A DNA stretch of 64,000 nt. Origin: Cardiocondyla obscurior (taxonomy: Eukaryota; Arthropoda; Insecta; Hymenoptera; Formicidae). The notes below the pieces were generated by a model. It searched no databases. It was not told the DNA's origin and saw nothing but the letters and a program-made list of their open reading frames with translations. Both the position numbers and the translations under genes were made by a program. The stretch covers positions 997,001 to 1,061,000 of the forward strand of contig NC_091865.1 of the NCBI RefSeq assembly GCF_019399895.1, in the 5' to 3' direction. Shown one piece after another: positions 35,985-49,389 of the stretch; within the stretch, counting starts at the first letter, position 1, and the number at the start of each line of letters is the position of its first letter.

Positions 35985-38900
35985 ATGTCTGGTGATGCAG
36001 GATGGAACGCTGTTATTCACCATCCTTCTGACTTAGAATTACCGAATTGGAATTGGGAAGAAAACGATGGGGAACAGGAGAAAGAGCTTCCTTCGACTGT
36101 TGATATGGATGCCATAAAAGGTGGTGGTAGTTGGGATCCTGCTACTGAACCTAATGGTATCTGCAAAATTCATATTATATTTAAATTTTATAATTTAATT
36201 TGTACTCGAAGTTTAAAGTTTCTTTCGAATTTTAGGAACTGATTCGGTCGACTCCGAAGAAGACTCTGACTCCGACGACGAAAGTTCCGGTGGAAGCGAA
36301 GGTAGTTGCTCTTATTCAGATTCTAATTCAGAGTCAGACGACGAAAGTAGCGGCGACGAGGAAGAAGATAGTGCATCTAATTCGGACTGTTCGTCTGAAC
36401 ATAGTGAACAAACATTTTCCATTCAGGAAACTAATTTTGAACAGGTATGTTAAAAAGCGACGGCACTAATTTATTAGAAAAATTATAATTTTTTATTCTA
36501 CTACTGTAACTTAAGTTTAAAAAAATTCTCGTGTATTATAGGGAGCATTAAAATTGAAAATCACCATGAAAGGTCCAAAAAAAGAAGATACTGAGAAAAT
36601 TAAATGTGAAAAAGTTAAGAAAACTGCTGCAAAAAAAGTCAAAACCAATCATGGGAATAAAGTAATTATAATAATTTAATTAATCTTTTAATTTATAAAA
36701 GTATGTAATAAATTATGTAACATGTGAATTATTACAGTCTTCAGAATGTAGTAGCGAAGATTCAGACTCGTCCACGGGGCAGACGGCGTCGCAGCAGGCG
36801 CAACAACAATCTCAACACCATCATGCTCCGTTACAAGAAATCAGTCAAGAAAATCTATCGACCACCTCACCGGCTCAAGAGCAAGAAGACGCACCGTTTG
36901 ACGGATTCGAGGACTCTGAGAGTGGTCGGCTAGTGTCAAAGGCGATCGAGCGCATGTCGCTTGGCGCGGATTCGGATACGAGCGAGAACGGCGATCAAAA
37001 TCCTGTGCCTGTGTACAGCTCTACTTTATTGCAACAGTTTGTCGAAAAGACTGCTATGTTATCGGAACCACGGAAAAGACGCAGCAAATGCGGCAAAAAA
37101 TTGAATAACGACACTGAATATCCGTGCGCGTCAAATGTGTCTCCGGATTCAGGTATTCAATCTGTAGATAATAGTCCGCTACACTTGACGATTAGCCCTG
37201 TAAGTCCTCCAACCTCGACTCAATCTCCAATCCAGCCATCGATTGCCACTAAACCGGCAGTGAACGTCGATCGGGTTTTGTATCCTCCGAAAAGAAAACC
37301 TGGTAGACCAGCAAAAACAATGTCTACGCAACCACGCGGGCCTGGTAGGCCACGCTTAAAGCCTGAAATCGTCGAAAAGATCCAAAAAATCGAGAAAGCG
37401 GAGAAAGAAAAAAACGAATCGTTGAAAAATCTAAAGAATCCCGATTCTCGATCAACAGAAAAGAAAGATATTGCAAAGGAATCCAATAATGTAAAAAACG
37501 CAAAAGAAGACGCATCTTCCGTGAGAAAACGAGGTAATGCAAAATCCATTGCTTCGAGAGAAATAAAAGGAGACGCATCCCCTGCAAGTAAAAAAGTCAA
37601 AGGTAAAATGACGGCGTGTCAAAAGAAACGTTATAGTAATTCGATGAAAAGTTCTTCGCAGGAGAAGGCGATGGTTAAGAAAACGCCGGGAACGAGTTCC
37701 CCGATGCGAGTAAAGTGCCTAAGTAGATCCACTGCAAGTAAACTTGTGCCACAATGCGACGGCAGGACCTGTCGGAAAGTAAGACAAGATAGAACATGCG
37801 TGTCTAATAAAGCGGTTTCGTCAACACGACAGAAGCAAATGTCCTGCGAGTTACAGATTACTAATGATCAAAAGATGTTAAGCACGAATAGAAGAACAGG
37901 TTCAAAGGAGAATAGAAATAACACGGTTACCGTCGTATCTAAAAAGCTAGCAAAGAGAGTTGCGCCTCCAGCCACCAGACGTGTTTTGAAAGAGAACAAA
38001 TGCAACAAGAAAATTACCGCGACGGGGTTCGAAACCAACGGCGTGGGAGTGCAGACGCTAATATCATTACCAGTGGGGGATATATTGAAAGCAGAAAATA
38101 TAGAACGAACTTCCAATAAATGTGACAAGCCGATGCAGCCGATGCAGCACAATCATTGTCACAAACATCATCATCACCACAAACACCGCCGGAGACTGCT
38201 CGCACCACCAAAGGATCCCATTCGTATCGATCCGTATATTATTCAAGAATTAGAAAAACTAATCGAGGAATTTGCAAAGTTATGTAGCTTGGGTAAGAAC
38301 AGTACCAGCGTTAATCATTCTGAATTACCGCAAATCTTCCGCGTAAAAAAGCTCACGAAGAAGAGAAAAGGTGGCGACGTTAGTGCGAATGACGATCAAA
38401 AATTGAAGCGACGCTTGAAAAAAGAAAAAATATTAACAGGCACCGACTCCAAGAGCAGCGCGAATACTAGCACGAGTTCTAATCCGAACGAGCAACGGTT
38501 ACCTTTAAAGAAACGCCACTATCACGTGTCGAGTCCGCATAGTTCGCAGAGCTCAAATGCAAGTTGCACAGATGTGAATGCGCACGAATCTAACTCTACA
38601 GAGAGCCATATAGAAGAGGCGATCGAAGCTACTATTACGAGATACGGCGGCGGCAGTTCAACATCCTCTATTCACGACGAGGAAGCTTTACCGGTAACAC
38701 CGAAAAAAAGACCAAGAGATGCCGAGAATGTAACACTCGAGAAACAGGGTAGCGACGAAGACAAGTCCGCTAACCAGGTAGAAGTTCAACCACGTCGGAA
38801 GAAAAAAATCGTAAAGGATCTCCGCGTCACTGTTACAAAACTATCCGAAAGTCACAGCTTTCTCGACAAGACTGACAAGGAGAAGCTCGCGGACAAGGGT

Positions 38901-41900
38901 TCTAAGGTTACCTCGGAAAAGTCTGGTAAATCAGAAAAAATTATAATGTCAGAGAAATCGTCTAAGGCCGATAAAACGCAGTTAAACGACAAAATAAATA
39001 TTGAACACGTTCGTACAGAAAAAAATATAAAAGTCGACTCAGAAAATAATGTGTCTGAAACGATCGATAATGATGAAACTCCGGCTGAAAATAAAATAGT
39101 TCAGATCGGTAATTTGAACGTGCCAAATCTTATTAACAATACCGCGGCAATGATACTTACGAAGAAGAAGGTACGAAGACGAAAAGCTATTAATCGCACG
39201 GGCTTTCCTACGCAGAAGAAAAAGAAGAAAAAGCTTATTGATTCTTCCAGAACGGCCAAGTCAACGGTATTAGTTAACGCTAACGGATTATGTAAGGATC
39301 AGGATGCAATCGAAAATGTGGAGGACAATAAAGCGTCTTTGATAACGAATAAAACTCGAAACGTTATGGAAAATAACGATAATGCAGAACGTGATAAAGG
39401 TGACGTGAAGAATTTGAATAATGCTAATGTGGTGCAGGAGACATTCAGTCGAAGTGGTTCGGATGAGGTAATCGAATCCTGCCCTGGTCAGCTGCGAGTA
39501 CGTAAAGATCTCGTGGAATCCGACAGCAGCGTGTTATCCGAGAAGCTATACCCGAGCCCGGTAAAATACGAGAAAGTATCAGATTGTACCAAAATTTACG
39601 ACGAGAATGCATCGCTGGAGGAATCCGTCGAACGTTACAATCAAAATCAACGTATCGCGGAGTTGAACGAAGAGAATCTGAGAAAATTAGAACGCGTTAA
39701 CGCTCAAGCGGCGAATGTTAAAATGGAATTATCCGGCTGTTTTAATAATAATCACAAAAGAAGGAGAGGCTCCACCAGTCCTTCCAATTTATACGCAAGA
39801 GGCGTAAAAAGATTAAGAAGCGCGGGCTACGACACAGAGAGCGAGGCACCGCCTAGCAGCGATGTGGCCAGCGAGGATCAAGAGGTAATTAAAAAACCTG
39901 CAGGTCCAATCCATAACAGAAAAAAACAATCGAGGTGGAAAAAGCGATATTTGCAGGCCAGTAGCATATTTTCCGAGTACAAGAAAGATCTTGAATCTAA
40001 GAGACTCGCTAGCGTTGACGCGAAACGAAAACTTATCGTTTGTGCTAATTCAGACGAACATTATGCTACAGAGCAATTACCAAATATTATATCGTCTGGA
40101 AAACTTTTGCGACAGAAGAAAACTCCGTTTCAATTGCAGTACGATTTATTGTGGCTGCATGCTCAATCGAGATTACCTAATCGAGATCGAGATTTGGTGC
40201 CATCGTGGAATTACAGGCAAGTTAAATGTTTTCATTATTTAATTTAACAAACCTATTTTAACTTAAAATTTAATTACTCCAAATTTTATATACTATAAAA
40301 TTTGACGTATTTTAAATATGCATGTAATATTTAACTTAAATTAAAAGATCTTATACAATAACGTAAAAAATTTTCTTTTTACAGGAAAATTCGAACAAAC
40401 ATTTATTTCGATGTTAAACCAACTACTCTTTACGAGGCACAGGCTTGTGAATGCAAACCGGAAAGTGGCTGCGGAGACGATTGTATTAATCGCATGGTAT
40501 TTAGCGAATGTTCGCCACAGTTATGTCCTTGTGGCGAGAAATGTGAGAATCAAAAAATTCAAAAGCATGAGTGGTCACCAGGATTGCAAAAATTCATGAC
40601 GGAGAACAAAGGATGGGGAGTAAAAACGCAGCAAGCTATCAAAACTGGGGACTTTATTCTTGAGTATGTCGGCGAAGTTGTTTCAGAAAGAGAATTTAAA
40701 TCGAGGATGGCAACGAGGTATAATTCATTATTTAATTATTAAATATTAAATTTTTTCTTATCTAAGTTAAAAAAATATGAAAAATATATATGAACATAAA
40801 ACAATAGGTACGCCAATGATACGCATCACTACTGCTTACATCTGGACGGTGGCTTAGTAATTGATGGTCATCGTATGGGAGGTAACGGAAGGTTTGTGAA
40901 TCATTCGTGCGAGCCAAATTGTGAAATGCAGAAATGGAGTGTTCTCGGGCTACCACGCATGGCATTATTTGCATCGAGAGATATTAAACCGGGAGAAGAA
41001 TTAACATACGATTATAACTTTGCACTTTTCAATCCATCAGAAGGACAGCAATGTAGATGCGGTAGTGATGTTTGTAGAGGTGTCATAGGTAAGAATTAGC
41101 AAATAATAAATTATTTCTATCGATATACATTAGATATTTCAATAATAAATTTTATTTTGCGGCAGGTGGTAAGAGTCAAAGAGTGGCTCGAGGCATTCCC
41201 TCTTTACCTTCTCAAATAGAACCAATTGAAAGAAGATCGGTGGGTAGACCACGGAAAAATATTCGTAAATCGAACGCGGTGCAATCGGCGAATTCCAAAA
41301 ATATCTGTAAGTCTCGCAAAGTGGGAGATCCGATTTTAACGCATAATACTCCGCAGTTGAAACCGATGTCTTATCAGCAACGATGTTTCGCGCGAGAACA
41401 TCACTGTTTCTTGTTAAGAAACTTAGAAAAAGTGCGTCGACTTAAATCTGCGTCGGTACAGCAAGTTCAAGTACAAAATGGAAAAGCAAAATCCAATAAT
41501 ACGAACACGGCAAAGGAAAAGAGTTCGGGAGACTCTAAAGCGCAGTCTGATGCATTTTTCTCTCAATTAACAGCATTGACGAACACGAACGCCCGTACTG
41601 TACGAACGCGTAGACTCGCACAAGCACAAGATGATCCAGAAGTACATAAGACTGCAAAATTAGCTAAGGTTAGTCGATGATAATTATTTATGGTGACAAT
41701 TATTTTTTAAAAGAAACATATATTAATAAAGAATATTTCTACGTTATTAAATTAAGTTAAAAAACATTGCTGTAAACTTTTTATTTTTTTATAGGTACTA
41801 AAAGATTTGTACACAATTGTTACAACAGCGAATGATGAAAACGGTCAGCTGTTGTGCATTCCTTTCATGACTTTACCTCCTAAGAGAAAATTATCCGATT

Positions 41901-43941
41901 ACTATGAGAAAATTGTAGAACCTATCGATTTAATTATGATAGAGCAGTGCATTGGTACTGGTCATTACAAGACTGCAGAACAATTTGATCAAGATATGAT
42001 AAAACTTTTCGACAACAATGTAAGATTCTTTGGTAGAACGTCCGAGATAGGAATCGCTGCAGCAAGGCTACGTAAATTATACTTGGGAAGTAAACCTGAT
42101 TTTGTGGACGCTATAACGGAGGCGACAGGTTCTCCACCGTCTCAAGGGTTTTTACCGCCTCGTGGATCTACTGCTGGAGAGGAAGATGTAATCAGATGCA
42201 TTTGCGGACTTCACAGGTAAATTAATTACTAAAGAAAAATTAATTCTTCACATCGATTATTAATGTAGTGATAGTGATAATTAATTTTTGTTCGTATTCT
42301 AACACCGACTTACTTTTTATCCTAACTTACGTCATATTTACAATCGATTTAAACGCATCTTTGACCCGGAATATTTTTTTTTTCTGATTATTCATGTAAT
42401 ATGCATATAATTGTATCATACGTAATCACAAATGAAAAAAAAATTGTGTATGACTCTACAATTTTTCTACAGAAATCAATGTAGCTTTATTATAAGAGTA
42501 TTTTTTTTTTTTTACTACGTTATATGTATATATTATACATTATTTTTAATTATCTATTTTTAAATATATTTATTGGTGATTTATACAGAGATGAAGGCCT
42601 AATGATTCAATGTGAACGATGTCTCGTCTGGCAGCATTGCGACTGCGTTAAAGCAGATACGAGTGCTGAATCTTACCTATGCGAAAGATGCCAACCTCGT
42701 GAAGTTGATTTAGAAATTCCATTAGAGGGTGAGGAAGAAGAAGAAGGTAAAAAGCATTACGTGACATTGATGCGGGGCGATTTACAACTGCGACAAGGCG
42801 ATACCGTATACGTTTTAAGAGACACGCCTGATAAACACACGTACAAAACTATACAAAAGCCCGATTACGAGCAGATGGACATTTTCAGAATCGAACGTCT
42901 ATGGAAAAATTGCGAGTAAGTAATTATTACTTATACATAAAAATTAAACGAACAAAAAAGAAACTAGATTTTTAAAAATTATATTATTTATTTAATAGAG
43001 GTGAGAGGTTTGTGTTTGGGCATCATTACCTCAGACCTCATGAAACGTATCACGAACCAACACGAAAATTCTACGTAAACGAAGTTGTGTGCGCTCCGTT
43101 ATATGAAGCTGTCCCTTGCGATCTTGTGGCTGAACGATGTTGGGTGTTAGATCCTCATACTTTCTGTAAAGGTACATAAAAATTATAATTTAATATTGTA
43201 CAATTGTAATTACGCATTATTTGATAGTTACTCGGTAATTAATTCGTTGTACTCTTTGGAATTAAGGTCGCCCTGTTGGCTCTACTCCTGAGCATACTTA
43301 CGTGTGCGAATATCGTGTTGATCGCGCAGCACGACTTTTTACAAAGGTGGCTAGGTCTAGACATACAGTATGCACAAAACCTTACGCATTTGAAACTTTC
43401 CCACAACGTATAAAACATTATCGTACCTATTTGGTAAGAGCAGTTATTATTCTATTAAAATTATATTTGTATTAACACTTATCGTATTATGTGAATTAAA
43501 TATATAATTTTATTTTCAGCCTCATAGTCTCGATGGAATTAAGATATTTAAAGATAAAAAGAAGAGTCAGGAAATAGATAAAAATCAAAAATTGGAATCC
43601 AACGATAATGTAAAAACGCACAATAAAGAATATAAATGTAGTAACAGGACTAGGCGGAAATCAGGTGAAATCTTGACAGTTGTACCGCCTGTGACATATG
43701 CTCAGGTAATTATTATGAATTATTTAGAAAAACTATTATTTATTAAATGATTATATATGTATGTTATCAGTGATTAACGTGTGCATATTATTTGTAGCGG
43801 GAAGAACAAAGAAAAAGATTAAACAGCATTCTATTAAATTTACTACAGAGAATGCCGAATAAAAAAGATCCACTAGATCTGTCATTTCTTCTAGAAAGGA
43901 ACAGGCGAAATCGGAAAAGACCCGGCGGACTTAATCCGTGA
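35985..43941 (+). CDS. ash1: Histone-lysine N-methyltransferase ash1 (ASH1L)
   Basis: This Trithorax-group enzyme methylates H3K36 and opposes Polycomb silencing at Hox and other genes. Coding exons: 35985-36156, 36236-36444, 36542-36661, 36738-40216, 40385-40717, 40808-41088, 41166-41668, 41795-42216, 42589-42915, 42999-43171, 43267-43433, 43520-43705, 43798-43941. They sum to 6516 nt (2171 residues). The acidic Ser/Asp-rich N-terminus is followed by two AT-hooks (about 350-372, KPGRPAK and GPGRPRLK). A third AT-hook (SVGRPRKN, about 1557) follows the catalytic block. AWS is at about 1343-1390, SET at about 1392-1510 with FVNHSCEPNC and ELTYDYNF, and post-SET CRCGSDVCRG ends near 1531. A bromodomain (about 1700-1810), a PHD finger (CICGLHRDEG, about 1834-1880) and a BAH domain (about 1905-2050) complete the ASH1 order. 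The intron after 40216 has a GC donor. The 5' UTR exon begins at 35796. The start MSGDAGW is the first ATG followed by the open frame. Confidence 0.97.
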
Positions 43942-46900
43942 CAATGGGTAATATCGCAACGATAATATCGTGTTGTATATATAGGCTAATCTAAAATTAC
44001 TACTAATTTCAGTCTTAGATTAATAGGTTAGTTGATTCCAATTGTTCTAAACTTGGTTCTCCATATAAATTAAGATAATTGTACACTGTAAGGTAGATAT
44101 GACGTTTGCGGCGGCTAGCGTACGTAATCCTAGGCGACAGAGGCAGGAGATGAGAACGGGAAGAAATCAGTCATCGGCAAACCGGCCGGCGCGGTACATA
44201 CATACGGTACATGTGAAACTCGACGCACACGACGCTAAAGTTACGTTCGTTAGCCGCCGTTACTATATCTGCCTTTCAGCGTACATTCATCTTTTCCTTC
44301 TCTTTCCTCTCTTTCCTTCTCTTTCCTCTTCCCCTTGTAACGAGAAAAACGTGAGAGAGTTTTTCCTCTTCGTACAACCCGTCCATTGATGTAATTTATA
44401 TCTATATATAATAGCCAAGATATATATAACACACACAAAATTGTCGATGGATATTCTTTTTACATTTTTTTTTTTTTTCATTTTTTTTGTTGTAGACACA
44501 CTTTCTTGTCATAGATGATTAGATTTTAACGTATCTTTTTAATTTACCATAAACCTTTTATTCGTGACGATAAAGTAAATACTATTAATTTATGATAATG
44601 GCAAGAATAACGTTGTAAACCGTAAGTACTTTTATCTAAATAGATTGTGCTCATTTTATTTTAATTAGAATATTTAATGGAAGGAAAATTATCGAAGTTA
44701 TAGATAATGAAATGTAATCGATTCTTCCGTGAATTGATTTATCGCATTAATATAATTGCGAATCGCGAACTTGTATAGAAAATATTTTGTACATTTTTTT
44801 TATAGATAATATAGCTAAATGTACAAATTGTATGTTTTGTGAGGTAAAAAGAGTAAAAACGTTAGTGTGAATGAAAAAGAAAAAAAAAAATTACAGTCAT
44901 ATGGAAATATGGATACAAGTGTGTATGCATTCACATATATAATGCTTAATTGCACAGAAGTAATATTATATTTTTCATAATACTTGGATATTATATTTGA
45001 ATCATGTGTAACATACTTTCTTCAATCGAAAAAAGAATCTGTACTAATGTATTTAATTTATTAATATATTAAATAGTCGAATGTGCGATTAAATGGATCG
45101 CAGTGATTCCAAAATTGTACATATGTGTACTCAGGATTATCATATTTATTATTGCATTACACAGTATGGTAGATACATACGACGATAAATATGTTTGATA
45201 CATATAAATCTTAATTTTTTTTTTGCATACTAAATTATATTATCTATATGTTATACTTACTTTTATAAAAACTTTTAGTTACGTTTATTTCAACGTAAGA
45301 CGAAAGTATTCAAAGTAACATCGATACATTATTCCGTAAATTAATTACGAAATTAAATCAAGGTATATTTATTTCATTAGAAAATAAAGTTTTTTTTTTT
45401 AACAATTTTACTTATGTTAGGAATATTAACAATAAAAATATTTATTGTATTGTGTAATTCAAAAATAAAAACAAAAAGATTGAAGCTGGACTTCTATGTA
45501 AGCTATTGTAGGATAAAAGAGATACACGATGTATATGCAATTTTTGAAAAAGTTTTAAAATGCAATTTAATTATGCGTTGAATATCATCGCTAGGCATTT
45601 TCCATGACATAAAGTTGCATTATTTCACTTGACCATTATTATTTCTTTATTTGTCAAAGACATAAAATGCAACTTTTATCTGTATCATATTGATATTGAA
45701 AATAATGTTGGTATAAAAAGTCATTTAGAATCACAAATTATTTTTATATACGATCATTACGATCTTATACATTGCTTTTATTATCATACGAATGTATACT
45801 TTGCGAGATATTTTTTAGCAGTGCGAAATCGTTTTACTGATTATACATTTTTGTTTGTTTTAATTTTTATTTTTCAGATTATTGTATATATTGTTTGTAA
45901 GAATATAATATTCACCTATGTTTATGGATAAATTTCTTTTTAGCTATAATAATATTACAACTAATAATGTCATTAACAACTAGTAACAGCATATGTAACA
46001 ATGATCTTGATATCAAATATCTTTATTGAAATCGTGTTATACATATATTAGAATGCATAAATTATGTTATTAAATGTTTGGTACAATATCGTAATATATA
46101 TGAAAAGATATTATATAGTTTGTGTAAACAAAAAATTTTTTATTACTGTAATTTTATTCATTTATATTATTAGCAAAGGTTTAGCGAGACCGACATAAAT
46201 ATAATGACGTATTGAAGTAAAAGATTTACGTATTATATATATATATTTTTTTTTTTGAATTAAAAATTGGTAAAATTAAATTTTTCTTTTCAGTTTAAAA
46301 ATAACTTTCGTCTTACGTTTATTAAATCGTTTTAATAATAAAGAAATGCGACTTTTAATAATTATATTAAGCGATTTTGTTTCTGCACATCGTGATTAAT
46401 CGTCGTTTGAATTGTCATATATGCAAATATTAAAGGGCTACATTAGCTACATTTTTCAGCTCATTATTCGTAACAGTAGGTGTGTAATAACCTGTCTCCT
46501 GAGTTTGCTTATACATATAATTAACACTATTATAATGTATTTAGATATAATCAAAAGAAATCGTCAAAAAAAAAACCCGTTTGTTGCAACGATAGCTTTC
46601 AAACATGTAGTGCATGTACAGGCTTATTGTATTCTGACGAACAAAATATACACGAAACATTTCCTTACACGAATTTGACATATGTATTTTTGCTTGTTCC
46701 AGCCCATTTTTACCATTTTCATAATTTATATATATGAATTTATGCTATACAAGATTATTATACAAAAATTCATAATCATAAAGTTATGTATTAGCCGTAA
46801 ATATAAAAATACAGATGAAAATCAAAAATAAATAGAAGAACCCTTTTATTTTTATGAATGTTTGTACATACATTTTTTTTTTGTGTCAACAATTAAGTTT

Positions 46901-49389
46901 ACAGGTTATGTATTAATTTTACTTTGCATCGTATAGAAAAGAAATTACTACGCGTGATTATCGTCATTACATAATGCAGCCCACAACATCATGGCTTTTT
47001 TTTTTTTTATTTTTATTCTTCTTATGGTAACACAGAGGTACTAGCATATGCTACGCGTGTAGGTGTAGGGTTAAATAGATTATAATTATTCTCTTGATTA
47101 TTTCTTAAAAAATAGCTCACCATCTCCCTTTTTCCTCTCGTCTCTTTTACTATCTTTTAATTATATCTAACTTTGCATAACGTTATACTTAATCATTACT
47201 TAAATTATTTTCGATTTCACACAGAAGTACTTTAGCTCGGTACATCACACACTGTACAATATGTACGGAGGAAAGAAAACGAGCTAATTAAACAATCATT
47301 CTCTAAACATAAAAAATGTTTTTTTTCTTCTTTTTTTTCCTGCGAATGAATAACATCGCAAAAAGAATTATGTATGGATTATAAATTGTTTGCAAGACTT
47401 TCTCGCTCTTTCAAACTATATGATTGAATGATTTACAAATGTCTGGTACATGTTAAAATACACTAATAATTTCTAAATCATACAATTTTTATTTTATTAA
47501 CCATGAATCTATAATAATCGATTTGCGTGATGATATCCTTAAAATCGATGTGTGCTGTGTGTACGTAAATACATATTATGTATATATAAAAATATGTCAT
47601 TGATAAGATGCAACTGAAATACCATGAGATGTTCGTTCTTTATTTCCTCGAGTGTAAAGATACGTTAAAGGAATTAAATTATCCTAGCAGAGGAAGTACG
47701 TAGGGTAACAAATGCCTTACGAATCCAATCGCGCAGAACAGATGTGAACCCAATGTGCATAACTAAATGTTAAATAGAAAAATTTCCGTTTTCTTTTTTT
47801 CCCATGTAATACATTCGAAAAGTATACAGCCGGTAAAATTACATTTATGCAGTTATCACGAATAAAAACTACATCAGAGAAAAATATTCTATGTAACTAG
47901 AAAATTAATGATATTTAAAAGGTACAAATATTTCGAATTGCTTAATAAACCAAGTGAGTTGTAGCAAAACTGTTTCCTGTCGTGTTGTGCAATGAAAAAT
48001 CTGCATGTATAAAAACGTGTGTCCAAGAATAATTTATTTGCGCTACAATTTTTGCTTTTCTCGTACATTATCAACGATGTAGAAAGATAAGAATAGGGAT
48101 AAACGATATACAATATATATCTTTTCTTGCATACTTTTTCTCTTTCTAAAAGGGCACTGCTAAGTTTTACTATTAGCGAATTTACTTGTGCATGAATTTT
48201 CTGGTGCAAGTTAAAGTTTGTCGCTTGTTGTTTCGTAAAAATTATAAAAACATATGCGTGAAATAACCATAAAATAAATTAGATAATTTATACTAAATTT
48301 CGGACATCTTATTCGGAATTCAATCGCTTACGGATATATTATATCAATCATATAATAATTACATGTCAACTCGGACACGTACATTTATTACACATAGCAA
48401 TTTTTAACGTGCACCAATGCATCAAAGCAAATTCGCTAAATCTATTCAATGTATAAATAGATATTTTTCTGTGTAATTTCTTTACTTTATATCTGTACAT
48501 ATTTACACGAGTTTTTGAGGGTGATTGCTATCTCTCTTTTCTTTTTATATTTTAATATACTACTTACTTGGTTTGTACCCATACGTAGTAGTCTTCCTCT
48601 TTCGCTTGCCATTTCTCTTTACAGTTTTTAAAGATGCGATAAAAAGTTATATTCTTTCTCGCAAATGTTACACTGTCATTAATGCACTTATTAGACCTGT
48701 GTTTCCGGTGAAAATTGAAATTCATCATTTAGCATCTATCGTATTTGTTAATCAAAATTGTTTTTCCTGCACGCATTTATTGCAATACAAGAAAACACTT
48801 TTGTTTTATAATCTTTGCACACGAAGATGAAAAAAATCGTGCGAATCTTTTTCAAAGATAAAAAAAAAAGCATGCTATCTACATCCACTGTTATCGATGT
48901 AATATTTTGTGACATTGCAAAAAAAAAAAAAAAAAAAAATTTACAATCACTTGTCAAACACACACACACATACACGCGCACACAAACATATATATTTATA
49001 TATATCGTGATGTATATAGCGCGTATGTGTGATAGAAAGTTTTTTTTCTCTATTTATATGAATGTGTGAAATTATTATGTAGTGGTTGCTGTCGTAGTAC
49101 TTAATGTGGGTATGCACGTCCTCGCGCAAAAGTTTATTATCCTTGCGAATAATTATATCCTGTTCCCGTATTGGTAGAAGTCGTCGCAACCATTTCACTT
49201 GTAATCTCCTGCGAAAGTATGCGTATGCAAAAATCATATCTAGTTATACGAATAAAAAATTATGACTACTCTCGATTGATTTTATATGAATTAAAAATTG
49301 AAACTTTTGGTTGACAAAAACAGCATTCTATATAGCGTATATTATACCTTACATTCATTTTCCGTTCTCGCAACATTTATCGTGGTGGA
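43942..49389. other. Convergent 3' region of ash1 and hnRNP U
   Basis: AT-rich, with no coding exon I can support. It should contain the ash1 3' UTR (plus-strand AATAAA candidate at 45383-45388) and the hnRNP U 3' UTR (minus-strand AATAAA, TTTATT at 47639-47644, is one candidate). A short GC-richer block at 44095-44260 interrupts the AT-rich sequence and holds a 96-codon frame without recognisable features. A CA-type microsatellite lies at 48957-48983. Confidence 0.4.

Noticed and set aside
37220..38211. Minus-strand frames of 60-130 codons across the large ash1 exon
   Set aside because: Antisense shadows of the long lysine-rich ash1 frame, with hydrophobic, Phe/Leu-rich composition expected from complementing Lys codons.
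44099..44389. 96-codon plus-strand frame downstream of ash1
   Set aside because: No splice or start context, no domain, and it lies in the expected 3' UTR.
45629..46678. Plus-strand frames of 88-100 codons in the ash1/hnRNP U gap
   Set aside because: They are rich in Ile, Tyr, Phe and Lys, as expected from translated AT-rich noncoding DNA, and have no recognisable motif.
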